A DNA stretch of 5,099 nucleotides from Candidatus Yonathbacteria bacterium RIFOXYC2_FULL_47_9 (GCA_001825115.1 MHUY01000032.1:1-5099), one strand, 5' to 3'. Counted from the first letter of the stretch, positions 1-4,602 are shown. Notes: generated by a model from the sequence alone, not told the origin. Made by a program: numbers and translations.

Positions 1-1
1 A

Positions 2-1027
2 ACAGATTCAGTTCTTGAGGCGCTCATCCTTGAGGCGCACCTGATCAAAAAATATCAGCCACTCTATAATACAAAAGAAAAGGACAACAAAAGTTTCAAC
101 TATGTGATCATCACCAAAGAAGACTTTCCGCGTGTACTCACCATGCGCGGACGAGAGCTCGAAACCGGGGCGCACCATATAAAATATTCCTTTGGGCCAT
201 TTCCTCAAGGAAGTGTGCTCCGCGAAGCACTTGGTCTTGTGCGCAAGATCTTTCCCTTTCGCGACAAATGTAAGCCAGGAGCAGGGAAGCCGTGCTTTAA
301 CGCGCAATTAGGGCTTTGCCCAGGAGTATGTGCCGATACGGTGTCACGAACAGAATATGGGAAAACTATTCAACGTATCAAATTTTTCTTCGAAGGGAAG
401 AAGCAAACACTCCTTCGCAGCATCGAACGTGACATGAACCGCGCCGCCAAGGAACTTCATTTTGAAGAAGCTGCTCGCCTCAAAAAAACACTTTTTGCGC
501 TCACCCACATTCAAGACATTGCCCTTCTAAAAGATTCCCCGAGGACCGCCCTCGGGGAATCGGATAGAGGAGGAGACTTTCGTATTGAGGCGTACGACGT
601 GGCGCACATTTCTGGCACCAGCACCGTTGGTGTTATGGTTGTGTTGGAGGATGGCGAAGTAAAGAAAAGCGACTATCGAAAATTTAAGATCAAGGAGGCA
701 ACGAATGACGACAACGCCGCCCTTCGCGAGATGCTCGAGCGTCGTTTTTCACACACCGAATGGCCAATGCCAAAACTCATCGTCGTTGATGGGGGCAAAG
801 CGCAGGTTAATACCGCACAAAAAGCACTCACTGAGTGGGGTTTGGGAATTCCTGTTGTAGGCGTCGTAAAAGACGAACACCACCGCCCGCGTGAGATCAT
901 TGGCGATGCTCGCGCGCGTACTGCTCACGACCGCGCAATCCTTGTTGCCAACAGTGAGGCACATCGCTTTGCCATTACTTACCACCGCACCGTAAGAGGG
1001 AAGACAATGAAGCGTCCTACCAAATAA
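2..1027 (+). CDS. uvrC: Excinuclease ABC subunit UvrC, 5' end outside the window
   Basis: UvrC is the nuclease of UvrABC nucleotide excision repair and makes both cuts around a lesion handed over by UvrB. The reading frame enters from the left edge; 341 residues are visible. Residues 1-30 are the end of the GIY-YIG domain (3' incision), with E11 and N23 at the spacing of its metal-binding Glu and the Asn of the PxYN motif. Cysteines 90, 98, 106 and 110 (C-x7-C-x7-C-x3-C) match the iron-sulfur cluster ligands of UvrC. Residues about 137-171 form the UVR motif that contacts UvrB. The RNase H-like 5'-incision domain starts near 194 and keeps D199 (YDVAH), D237 (NDDN), D263 (VDGGK) and H321 (EAHRF), so it should be active. 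The protein ends 20 residues after H321, without the tandem helix-hairpin-helix tail of the roughly 610-residue E. coli enzyme. Full length is probably near 400 residues. The identification is secure. Confidence 0.97.
   Translation, partial: TDSVLEALILEAHLIKKYQPLYNTKEKDNKSFNYVIITKEDFPRVLTMRGRELETGAHHIKYSFGPFPQGSVLREALGLVRKIFPFRDKCKPGAGKPCFNAQLGLCPGVCADTVSRTEYGKTIQRIKFFFEGKKQTLLRSIERDMNRAAKELHFEEAARLKKTLFALTHIQDIALLKDSPRTALGESDRGGDFRIEAYDVAHISGTSTVGVMVVLEDGEVKKSDYRKFKIKEATNDDNAALREMLERRFSHTEWPMPKLIVVDGGKAQVNTAQKALTEWGLGIPVVGVVKDEHHRPREIIGDARARTAHDRAILVANSEAHRFAITYHRTVRGKTMKRPTK
533..561. repeat. Perfect 12-bp inverted repeat inside uvrC
   Basis: GATTCCCCGAGG (533-544) and CCTCGGGGAATC (550-561) are exact reverse complements around the 5-nt loop ACCGC. 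The palindrome is in frame and encodes residues 178-187 (DSPRTALGES), between the UVR motif and the nuclease domain. There is no T-run after it, so it is not an intrinsic terminator. I see no second copy in the window. It could be a small palindromic element inserted in a tolerant linker, or chance. Confidence 0.85.
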
Positions 1028-1032
1028 ATACG

Positions 1033-1062
1033 AAACAGCCCAGGCACTTACCTGGGCTGTTT
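1033..1062. terminator. Bidirectional terminator between uvrC and yqeY
   Basis: AAACAGCCCAGG (1033-1044) pairs perfectly with CCTGGGCTGTTT (1051-1062) around the loop CACTTA: a 12-bp stem. It begins 6 bases after the uvrC stop and lies about 28 bases beyond the yqeY stop on the other strand. Both sides are A/T-rich (TTTATTT rightwards, TTTCGTATTTATTT leftwards), so it can serve both converging genes. Confidence 0.9.
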
Positions 1063-1090
1063 ATTTCATAAACCTAGTACCCTAAATTTA

Positions 1091-1546
1091 CTAATTGAAC
1101 ATTTCGTCTACCACGGCTTTCACATCACCACCATCTGCCTTTCCGGCAAGATCTTTCATAATGATACCGGTGAGTTGGCCGGCCTTTGCCTTGTCGGTAA
1201 CGCCAAGTTCTGCTTTTTTTGCGAGGGCAATCACTTTGATCTCATCGCGTGACATGAGGGTAGGGAGGTAGGAATCGAGAATCGCGAGTTCTGCTTGTTC
1301 GCTCTCAGCAAGCTCGGGGCGACCCCCTTTTACAAACTGTTCAATAGAGTCCTTGCGTTGATTGGAGAGGCGTTTAATGACCTTGAGGACCCCTGCATCA
1401 TCAAGGATGTCCTGGGGAGTTTTGCCGGTTGCAACGAGTTCGTTCATAAAGGCTGAAACCATATTGCGCACAACAGAAAGACGTACGGTGTCCTTGGCAA
1501 GCATTGCCGCTTTTATCTCGCCCTTGATTTGTTCATGTAGTGACAT
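1091..1546 (-). CDS. yqeY: GatB/YqeY domain-containing protein
   Basis: A stand-alone YqeY family protein of 151 residues, the usual size (about 150). The fold resembles the C-terminal, tRNA-binding tail of the amidotransferase subunit GatB, but the function of free YqeY is not settled; a tRNA-related role is an inference from that likeness. It is predicted cytosolic, without signal peptide or membrane segment. Recognisable stretches are the N-terminal helix MSLHEQIKGEIKAAMLAKD, the central GGRPELAESEQAELAILDSYLP, which is the family hallmark, and the end KADGGDVKAVVDEMFN. The ATG at 1546 is the only start that gives the normal N-terminus. The only purine-rich site upstream (AAGGA) is about 20 bases from the ATG, so the Shine-Dalgarno is poor or absent. 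The gene is alone on its strand between the uvrC terminator and the GGDEF promoter, with its own divergent promoter. Confidence 0.93.
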   Translation of the reverse strand: MSLHEQIKGEIKAAMLAKDTVRLSVVRNMVSAFMNELVATGKTPQDILDDAGVLKVIKRLSNQRKDSIEQFVKGGRPELAESEQAELAILDSYLPTLMSRDEIKVIALAKKAELGVTDKAKAGQLTGIIMKDLAGKADGGDVKAVVDEMFN

Positions 1547-1574
1547 AATGAAATATATTTAAAAATATCCTTAC

Positions 1575-1603
1575 ATTATATAGATTTTGAGGCATATCGT
1601 CCA
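1575..1603 (-). promoter_or_regulatory. Probable yqeY promoter
   Basis: On the minus strand: TGGACG (1598-1603), 17-bp spacer, TATAAT (1575-1580). The -10 is a perfect consensus; the -35 matches TTGACA at four positions. Transcription would start near 1568, giving a leader of about 22 nt of mostly A and T before the ATG at 1546. Confidence 0.65.
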
Positions 1604-1605
1604 CA

Positions 1606-1633
1606 TTGACTTTTTATGCAAATATGCTATAAT
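1606..1633 (+). promoter_or_regulatory. Probable promoter of the GGDEF gene
   Basis: TTGACT (1606-1611), 16-bp spacer, TATAAT (1628-1633), with TGC directly before the -10 (extended -10). This is the best sigma70-type promoter in the window. The expected start near 1640 gives a leader of about 53 nt that holds the strong Shine-Dalgarno. Its -35 lies two bases from the -35 of the divergent yqeY promoter. Confidence 0.8.
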
Positions 1634-1692
1634 CTCGTTGGTAATGAAATTTAAGTTCTTTTGCTAACCTGATCAATTCAAAGGAGGCGACG

Positions 1693-2277
1693 ATGCCCCG
1701 GATAACCCTACGAGAAGCGAACGCAAAAATTAAAGTTCTCGAGCGACGCATCAAACACCTCGAGCGCCTGACGACCCATGACTCCCTTACAGAATTGCTG
1801 AACAGGAGGGGAATGGATGAAGCACTCGCACGGTATTTTTCGATCTTGTCTCGCGACACCTGTGGGAAGAACAACTTCGCTATACTCAACCTTGACCTGG
1901 ATCGCTTCAAAGGTATCAATGATACATACGGTCACCAAATCGGTGATGCGGTCATTAAATTCTTTGCAGAGACCCTTGTCGAGACATTGCGAAGCTACGA
2001 CATTGCTGTTCGCCTTGGTGGTGATGAGTTTGTCGTCATTCTGCCTGAGTGTAACTTTGAGCAAGCGGAGCGTGTCAAAGCAAAGATCAAAGATACCTTA
2101 GCAGCAAACCCGTTCACCCTCGGCGCATTAACGCTTAGTTTGCGTACTTCGATAGGGGTCGCAACGGCGCTCAATCTCGAGAACCAAGAAGTTCGCTCAC
2201 TTGAAACGATTCTCGACCTGGCAGATAAAGCCATGTATGAGGATAAGAAAAATGGTCGCTCACAAAGAAACCCCTAA
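1693..2277 (+). CDS. Soluble GGDEF diguanylate cyclase with an intact I-site
   Basis: A 194-residue GGDEF protein that should condense two GTP into the second messenger cyclic di-GMP. Residues about 5-28 form a short charged helix (EANAKIKVLERRIKHLERL), likely a dimerising coiled coil; the rest is the catalytic domain. It begins with the signature DSLTELLNRRG (30-40). D68 and N76 in NLDLDRFKGIND are the usual metal and guanine contacts, GHQIGD (80-85) follows, and the active-site loop GGDEF is intact at 109-113. R100-S-Y-D103 five residues before it is the RxxD inhibitory site that binds product. No signal peptide, membrane helix, PAS, REC or EAL part is present, so the protein is cytosolic with no visible sensor. 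AGGAGG at 1682-1687, five bases before the ATG, fixes the start. The gene ends in tandem stops (TAA TAG) and has its own promoter and terminator. No cyclic di-GMP receptor or phosphodiesterase is in the window. Confidence 0.95.
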   Translation: MPRITLREANAKIKVLERRIKHLERLTTHDSLTELLNRRGMDEALARYFSILSRDTCGKNNFAILNLDLDRFKGINDTYGHQIGDAVIKFFAETLVETLRSYDIAVRLGGDEFVVILPECNFEQAERVKAKIKDTLAANPFTLGALTLSLRTSIGVATALNLENQEVRSLETILDLADKAMYEDKKNGRSQRNP

Positions 2278-2291
2278 TAGGGAAACACCCG

Positions 2292-2322
2292 CAAGCTGTC
2301 AGCAATGACAGCTTGTTTTTTT
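2292..2322 (+). terminator. Terminator of the GGDEF gene
   Basis: CAAGCTGTCA (2292-2301) pairs perfectly with TGACAGCTTG (2306-2315) around a GCAA (GNRA-type) tetraloop, followed by seven T, then GTTTTTCTTTT. It lies 14 bases after the stop codon: a textbook intrinsic terminator. Confidence 0.93.
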
Positions 2323-2347
2323 GTTTTTCTTTTACTCATCGCTGTAG

Positions 2348-2353
2348 TAGAAT
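2348..2353 (+). promoter_or_regulatory. Possible -10 element directly before the small membrane gene
   Basis: TAGAAT (2348-2353) ends six bases before the ATG at 2360. The -35 is weak (TTTTCT at 2325-2330, 17-bp spacing, inside the T-rich tail of the previous terminator). Initiation at the usual distance would fall on or next to the A of the start codon, giving a leaderless or almost leaderless messenger. A gene start just after a terminator requires a promoter in this 40-bp interval, which supports the call. Confidence 0.45.
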
Positions 2354-2359
2354 AGGGGA

Positions 2360-2557
2360 ATGGAACAAGAAATTTTAAATCGCCTCGCTGTGCAAGAAGA
2401 GTTTTTGCAGAATATATATGTTTCCGTAGAAAAGACTCGCAAGTACTTTATGTGGACACTCATTTCGAGTATTGTCTTGTTCGCGCTCCCTCTCATTGGA
2501 CTCCTTTTTGCGGTCCCTATGCTTTTATCAACACTAGGGTCTGCATACGGAATGTAA
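2360..2557 (+). CDS. Small single-helix membrane protein coupled to rmuC
   Basis: A 65-residue protein of unknown function. Residues 1-28 are charged and helical (MEQEILNRLAVQEEFL, then VSVEKTRKYF), and residues about 31-57 are a continuous hydrophobic segment with the pattern FALPLIGLLFAVP, long enough for one membrane helix or a hairpin. I remember similar short proteins (helix, VEKxRKYFxWT, then a PLIGLLF helix) as conserved hypothetical genes of Parcubacteria, but cannot check this here. The stop codon is followed after one base by the rmuC ATG, so the two genes form one transcription unit, probably with coupled translation. Both products would sit in the membrane, which makes a partnership possible but unproven. 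Start: ATG 2360, with AGGGGA touching it; if the messenger is leaderless that motif is not used. Confidence 0.8.
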   Translation: MEQEILNRLAVQEEFLQNIYVSVEKTRKYFMWTLISSIVLFALPLIGLLFAVPMLLSTLGSAYGM

Positions 2558-2558
2558 T

Positions 2559-3677
2559 ATGTCACCAATTCTCCTTGTACTCATCGGGCTTGCCATCGGC
2601 GCCGTCATCGCATTCGTTATTTTTACCTTGATGAAAAAAGGTTCATCTGCGTCGACCCCAGAACCCCAAAGCGACTCGCTTCTCCTTATTCAAAACCAGA
2701 TTGGTAATTTCCAGTCACAGTTGAGCGACTTTATGCGGACCGTCGACGCCAAGGTTGGTTCATCGAACAAAGAAATGCAGCAAGCGGTGCATATGCAATT
2801 TAGCGAGTCGCAAAAACTCATCCGCGAGATCAACGAGCAAGTCGAGCGCAACCTGAGCAATGTTGCCAAGGAGATGACCGCTGCAAACGAGACTTCGAAA
2901 CAAGTCCTCACCATCGCCGACCAACTCCAGAACCTTGAGAAAGTCCTCAAGCACCAGAAACAGCGCGGCAATCTCGGTGAAGCAGCGCTTGAGCTCATAC
3001 TTTCAAATATTCTTCCCCCAACCGCTTACAAGCTTCAACACCAGTTCAAGAACGGGGAAGCCGTCGATGCGGTCATTTTGACCAAGGATGGCATGATCCC
3101 TGTTGATGCAAAATTCTCGCTCGACAACTACAACCGCATCATCAATGAGACGGATGAGACACGCAAAGAGGAACTCGAAAAAGATTTTAGAAATGACCTC
3201 AAGAAGCGTATCGACGAAACGGCAAAATATGTACGCCCCGAGGAGGGGACACTGCCCTTCGCCTTTATGTTCATTCCCGCTGAGGGTATTTACTATGACC
3301 TCCTCATCAACGAGGTGGGCGCAGTCAAGGTAAACACACGCAGTCTCATCGACTATGCATCAAATGAAAAGCGGGTGATTATCGTCTCGCCAACAACCTT
3401 TTCGGCATACCTGCAGTCGGTGCTCTATGGTTTCCGGGCGTTCAAGATAGAGGAGTCCGCACAGCTCATCATCGGTCGTGTAGAGGAGCTCCGCAAGCAC
3501 CTAACTGCCTACGAGGAGTATATGAAAAAACTTGGCAACGCTCTCGGTACCACCGTCAACCACTACACCGCGGCCTACAAAGAGCTCAAGAAAGTCGACA
3601 AGGATGTGGTCAAAATAACTGGTGAAACTGCCGGCATTGACCCGCTCCTTATCGAAAAGCCACAGATGGAAGATTAA
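2559..3677 (+). CDS. rmuC: RmuC family DNA recombination protein
   Basis: RmuC-family protein of 372 residues (E. coli RmuC is about 475). In E. coli the gene limits recombination at inverted repeats, and the family has a restriction-endonuclease-like core; the exact reaction is not established. Residues 3-24 are a membrane anchor, so the body is cytoplasmic and tethered. Residues about 40-130 are a long heptad-like coiled coil (QNQIGNFQSQLSDFM, REINEQVERNLSNVAKEM). The core starts at RGNLGEAALELIL (136-148); E141, D170 (VDAVI) and D183-A-K185 (PVDAKFSLDNY) fit a PD-(D/E)xK nuclease site, so the active site looks intact. FAFMFIPAEGIYYDLL (234-249) and IIVSPTTFSAYLQSV (274-288) are further family blocks, followed by a C-terminal helical region. 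There is no good Shine-Dalgarno before the ATG at 2559, one base after the upstream stop, so translation is probably coupled. A terminator follows five bases after the stop. Confidence 0.95.
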   Translation: MSPILLVLIGLAIGAVIAFVIFTLMKKGSSASTPEPQSDSLLLIQNQIGNFQSQLSDFMRTVDAKVGSSNKEMQQAVHMQFSESQKLIREINEQVERNLSNVAKEMTAANETSKQVLTIADQLQNLEKVLKHQKQRGNLGEAALELILSNILPPTAYKLQHQFKNGEAVDAVILTKDGMIPVDAKFSLDNYNRIINETDETRKEELEKDFRNDLKKRIDETAKYVRPEEGTLPFAFMFIPAEGIYYDLLINEVGAVKVNTRSLIDYASNEKRVIIVSPTTFSAYLQSVLYGFRAFKIEESAQLIIGRVEELRKHLTAYEEYMKKLGNALGTTVNHYTAAYKELKKVDKDVVKITGETAGIDPLLIEKPQMED

Positions 3678-3681
3678 AGAA

Positions 3682-3712
3682 AAAACACCCCGTCAGACCG
3701 ATGGGGTGTTTT
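3682..3712. terminator. Terminator of rmuC, also usable from the other strand
   Basis: AAAACACCCC (3682-3691) pairs with GGGGTGTTTT (3703-3712). The 11-base loop can add GTC/GAT pairs (one G-T), leaving a 5-nt loop. Rightwards the T-run is short (TTTTAGT); leftwards it is better (TTTTTTCTTTAAT). It can end rmuC and act as a second barrier for the minus-strand RNA. Confidence 0.85.
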
Positions 3713-3715
3713 AGT

Positions 3716-3752
3716 AAAAAAGAACCGGAAGCGTAAGAATGCGCTTCCGGTT
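3716..3752 (-). terminator. Minus-strand terminator of the candidate RNA
   Basis: AACCGGAAGCG (3723-3733 on the plus strand) is the exact complement of CGCTTCCGGTT (3742-3752): an 11-bp stem with an 8-nt loop. Rightwards it is followed by GGGCTATGG, with no T-run. Read leftwards, the stem is followed by C and six T (3722-3716), as in an intrinsic terminator. The polarity implies minus-strand transcription coming from the 3753-3920 interval. Confidence 0.75.
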
Positions 3753-3919
3753 GGGCTATGGAGGGCCCTAATCCTGCAAACCTTGCGGTAAGAGGGAGCG
3801 TTTTCTGCTCAGACCGTACCGTCACCGCAAGGTGTGACAAGAAGGTTTTTCTGACAAACACGAAGCCTCAGGGAGAAGGCCTGCCATTGCTGGCGAAAAC
3901 GGCTTGCAAAGAAAGACCC
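3716..3919 (-). ncRNA. Candidate structured non-coding RNA of about 200 nt, family unknown
   Basis: No credible protein is encoded here. A minus-strand promoter predicts a start at G3919 and a minus-strand terminator ends at 3716. The predicted 5' end pairs with the region before the terminator: GGGTCTT (3919-3913) with AGGGCCC (3769-3763), then TTTGCAAGCC (3910-3901) with GGTTTGCAGG (3782-3773), 17 pairs around a small internal loop. Five of these pairs are G-U on the minus strand and would be A-C mismatches on the plus strand, which fixes the strand. Inside are a hairpin GCCA-GCAA-TGGC, a GCCT/AGGC hairpin, and a 10-bp perfect stem ACCTTGCGGT (3833-3824) with ACCGCAAGGT (3789-3780) that holds a GAGC/GCTC hairpin. 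An alternative fold (TCAGA/TCTGA, ACC/GGT, GTCAC/GTGAC) would make a long interrupted rod, as in 6S RNA. I found none of the diagnostic sequences of RNase P RNA, tmRNA or SRP RNA. 6S RNA is the best known alternative, weakly supported; a new RNA is equally possible. Confidence 0.55.
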
Positions 3920-3925
3920 ACCTAC

Positions 3926-3954
3926 AAGGTAACAAGAAAGGCTTGTTTTGTCAA
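3926..3954 (-). promoter_or_regulatory. Minus-strand promoter of the candidate RNA
   Basis: On the minus strand: perfect TTGACA (3949-3954), 17-bp spacer, then TACCTT (3926-3931), which keeps the key T, A and final T of a -10. The expected start, about 7 bases on, is G3919, the first base of the closing stem of the RNA. The agreement of promoter and structure supports both. Confidence 0.6.
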
Positions 3955-3968
3955 GTATTTCTTGTTAC
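3929..3968. repeat. 11-bp inverted repeat spanning the ncRNA promoter
   Basis: GTAACAAGAAA (3929-3939) and TTTCTTGTTAC (3958-3968) are exact reverse complements separated by 18 bases that contain a further CTTG/CAAG pair. One arm overlaps the minus-strand -10, the other lies just upstream of its -35, and the -35 sits in the spacer. It could be an operator with two half-sites, or a hairpin in a plus-strand transcript. There is no T-run beside it, so it is not a terminator. Confidence 0.75.
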
Positions 3969-3971
3969 TTG

Positions 3972-4018
3972 GGGGTTGCCACGCTTTAAAAGTGTCCAAC
4001 CCCTTGCTTTTTCTTTAT
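3972..4018 (+). terminator. Terminator-like hairpin directly upstream of the rplU promoter
   Basis: GGGGTTG (3972-3978) pairs with CAACCCC (3997-4003), and inside it ACGCTT (3981-3986) pairs with AAGTGT (3990-3995) including one G-T pair that fits the plus strand. It is followed by TTGCTTTTTCTTTA. The T-rich tail is also where the rplU -35 lies. It would stop plus-strand transcription entering from the left, although rmuC already has its own terminator, so its client transcript is unclear. Confidence 0.6.
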
Positions 4019-4031
4019 TATCGTGTAGAAT
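4004..4031 (+). promoter_or_regulatory. Probable rplU promoter
   Basis: TTGCTT (4004-4009), 16-bp spacer, TAGAAT (4026-4031). The expected start near 4038 is about three bases before the ATG at 4041, so the messenger would be almost leaderless and AGGA at 4034-4037 would lie outside it or at its extreme end. Confidence 0.6.
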
Positions 4032-4040
4032 ACAGGAACT

Positions 4041-4358
4041 ATGAATTTTGCAGTAATACAGACAGGTGGCAAGCAGTACAAGGTCGCTCCAGGCGAGTCT
4101 CTCATTATCGAGAAGCTCCCTGGCGAACTTAAAGCTGGAGACAAGATTGTTTTCGATCAGGTTCTCCTTGTGAATGATGGTTCAAAGACGCTTGTAGGTG
4201 CCCCTGTGGTTCCTGGCGCAACCGTCGAAGCAACACTCGAAGAAGAGGGTCGCGGAAAAAAGGTTATCGTCATTCGTTACCGCCAAAAGAGTCGCTACTT
4301 CAAGAAAAACGGCCATCGCCAACCTTTCATGAAAGTAAAGATCTCAGCGATTAAGTAG
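4041..4358 (+). CDS. rplU: 50S ribosomal protein L21
   Basis: L21 of the large ribosomal subunit, where it binds 23S rRNA. The 105 residues match the usual length of about 103. The N-terminus MNFAVIQTGGKQYKV is the L21 hallmark, IVFDQVLLV (residues about 36-44) belongs to the beta core, and the end RYFKKNGHRQPFMKVKISAI contains the GHRQPxxKVKI signature. The ATG at 4041 gives exactly this N-terminus. In most bacteria rplU is followed closely by rpmA (L27). Here a terminator follows after about 17 bases and the next genes are on the opposite strand, so L21 is a single-gene unit and L27 must lie elsewhere. Confidence 0.97.
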   Translation: MNFAVIQTGGKQYKVAPGESLIIEKLPGELKAGDKIVFDQVLLVNDGSKTLVGAPVVPGATVEATLEEEGRGKKVIVIRYRQKSRYFKKNGHRQPFMKVKISAIK

Positions 4359-4375
4359 ATCGCAAATCTCCAAAG

Positions 4376-4403
4376 AAAAAACCGGCATTACTGTCGGTTT
4401 TTT
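4376..4403. terminator. Terminator between rplU and the converging small gene
   Basis: AAAAACCGGCA (4377-4387) pairs with TGTCGGTTTTT (4392-4402) around TTAC, followed by the last T and AATT. One pair is G-U on the plus strand and C-A on the minus strand, so it is best suited to end rplU, though T-runs exist on both sides. Except for one base in the stem it is the same hairpin as the one at 4722-4747. Confidence 0.88.
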
Positions 4404-4419
4404 AATTGCTTATTTTTCT

Positions 4420-4602
4420 TCAGTCAATCAGTGTGATGCGACCGCCTTCTGGCGCACAACTGGAATCACCGAGGGGCGTTAGTTCTTCTCGTTCTTTCTC
4501 CTGCTTTGCTTTATTATTTTCGCAAAATTCTTCATAAGAATCGTCGAGACTAAGCAAAGGTTCAAAGCTAAAGAACTTTTTAAAAAACTCTTTTAGGTTC
4601 AT
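4420..4602 (-). CDS. Small protein of unknown function with an aromatic amphipathic N-terminus
   Basis: A 60-residue protein that I do not recognise. It begins MNLKEFFKKFFSFEPLL: five phenylalanines alternating with lysines in the first 13 residues, as in an amphipathic helix lying on a membrane or protein surface, not a typical secretion signal. A strongly acidic and then mixed-charge stretch follows (residues 20-40), then a tail with the second of two cysteines (C27, C49) and a glycine pair (APEGGRITLID). Coding is supported by a strong Shine-Dalgarno (AGGAGG at 4607-4612, four bases before the ATG), a promoter-like pair upstream and a terminator after the TGA stop. The next gene on the strand has the same layout and a similar first dozen residues (EFFKKFF against EWFKSLF). 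No function is proposed. Confidence 0.72.
   Translation of the reverse strand: MNLKEFFKKFFSFEPLLSLDDSYEEFCENNKAKQEKEREELTPLGDSSCAPEGGRITLID

Noticed and set aside
1644..1667. Seven-codon ORF in the leader of the GGDEF gene, possible leader peptide
   Set aside because: It has no Shine-Dalgarno, no run of regulatory codons and no attenuator-like hairpins in the 53-nt leader.
2332..2568. Minus-strand frame of 78 codons opposite the small membrane gene
   Set aside because: It is antisense to a better supported gene and would begin inside the rmuC start region, without promoter or Shine-Dalgarno.
3719..3752. Second terminator of rmuC on the plus strand
   Set aside because: The hairpin is perfect but is followed rightwards by GGGCTATGG with no T-run; the T-run is on the other side, so it was assigned to the minus strand.
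3649..3861. Open frame of 70 codons on the minus strand over the rmuC end
   Set aside because: It spans two terminator hairpins and part of the candidate RNA; it has no ribosome binding site and no recognisable sequence.
3716..3919. RNase P RNA, tmRNA or SRP RNA as identity of the structured RNA
   Set aside because: I see no GAGGAAAGTC-type core of RNase P, no tRNA-like end or tag frame of tmRNA, and no GGAAGGAAGCAG-type motif of SRP RNA on either strand.
3753..4040. L21 leader-type autoregulatory RNA for rplU on the plus strand
   Set aside because: The probable rplU start site lies about three bases before the ATG, the long closing stem has A-C mismatches on the plus strand, and a terminator-like hairpin separates the region from rplU.
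3758..4132. Open frame of 124 codons on the plus strand overlapping the start of rplU
   Set aside because: It overlaps rplU in another frame, runs through the structured RNA region, its repeats and the rplU promoter, has no ribosome binding site and no protein-like composition.
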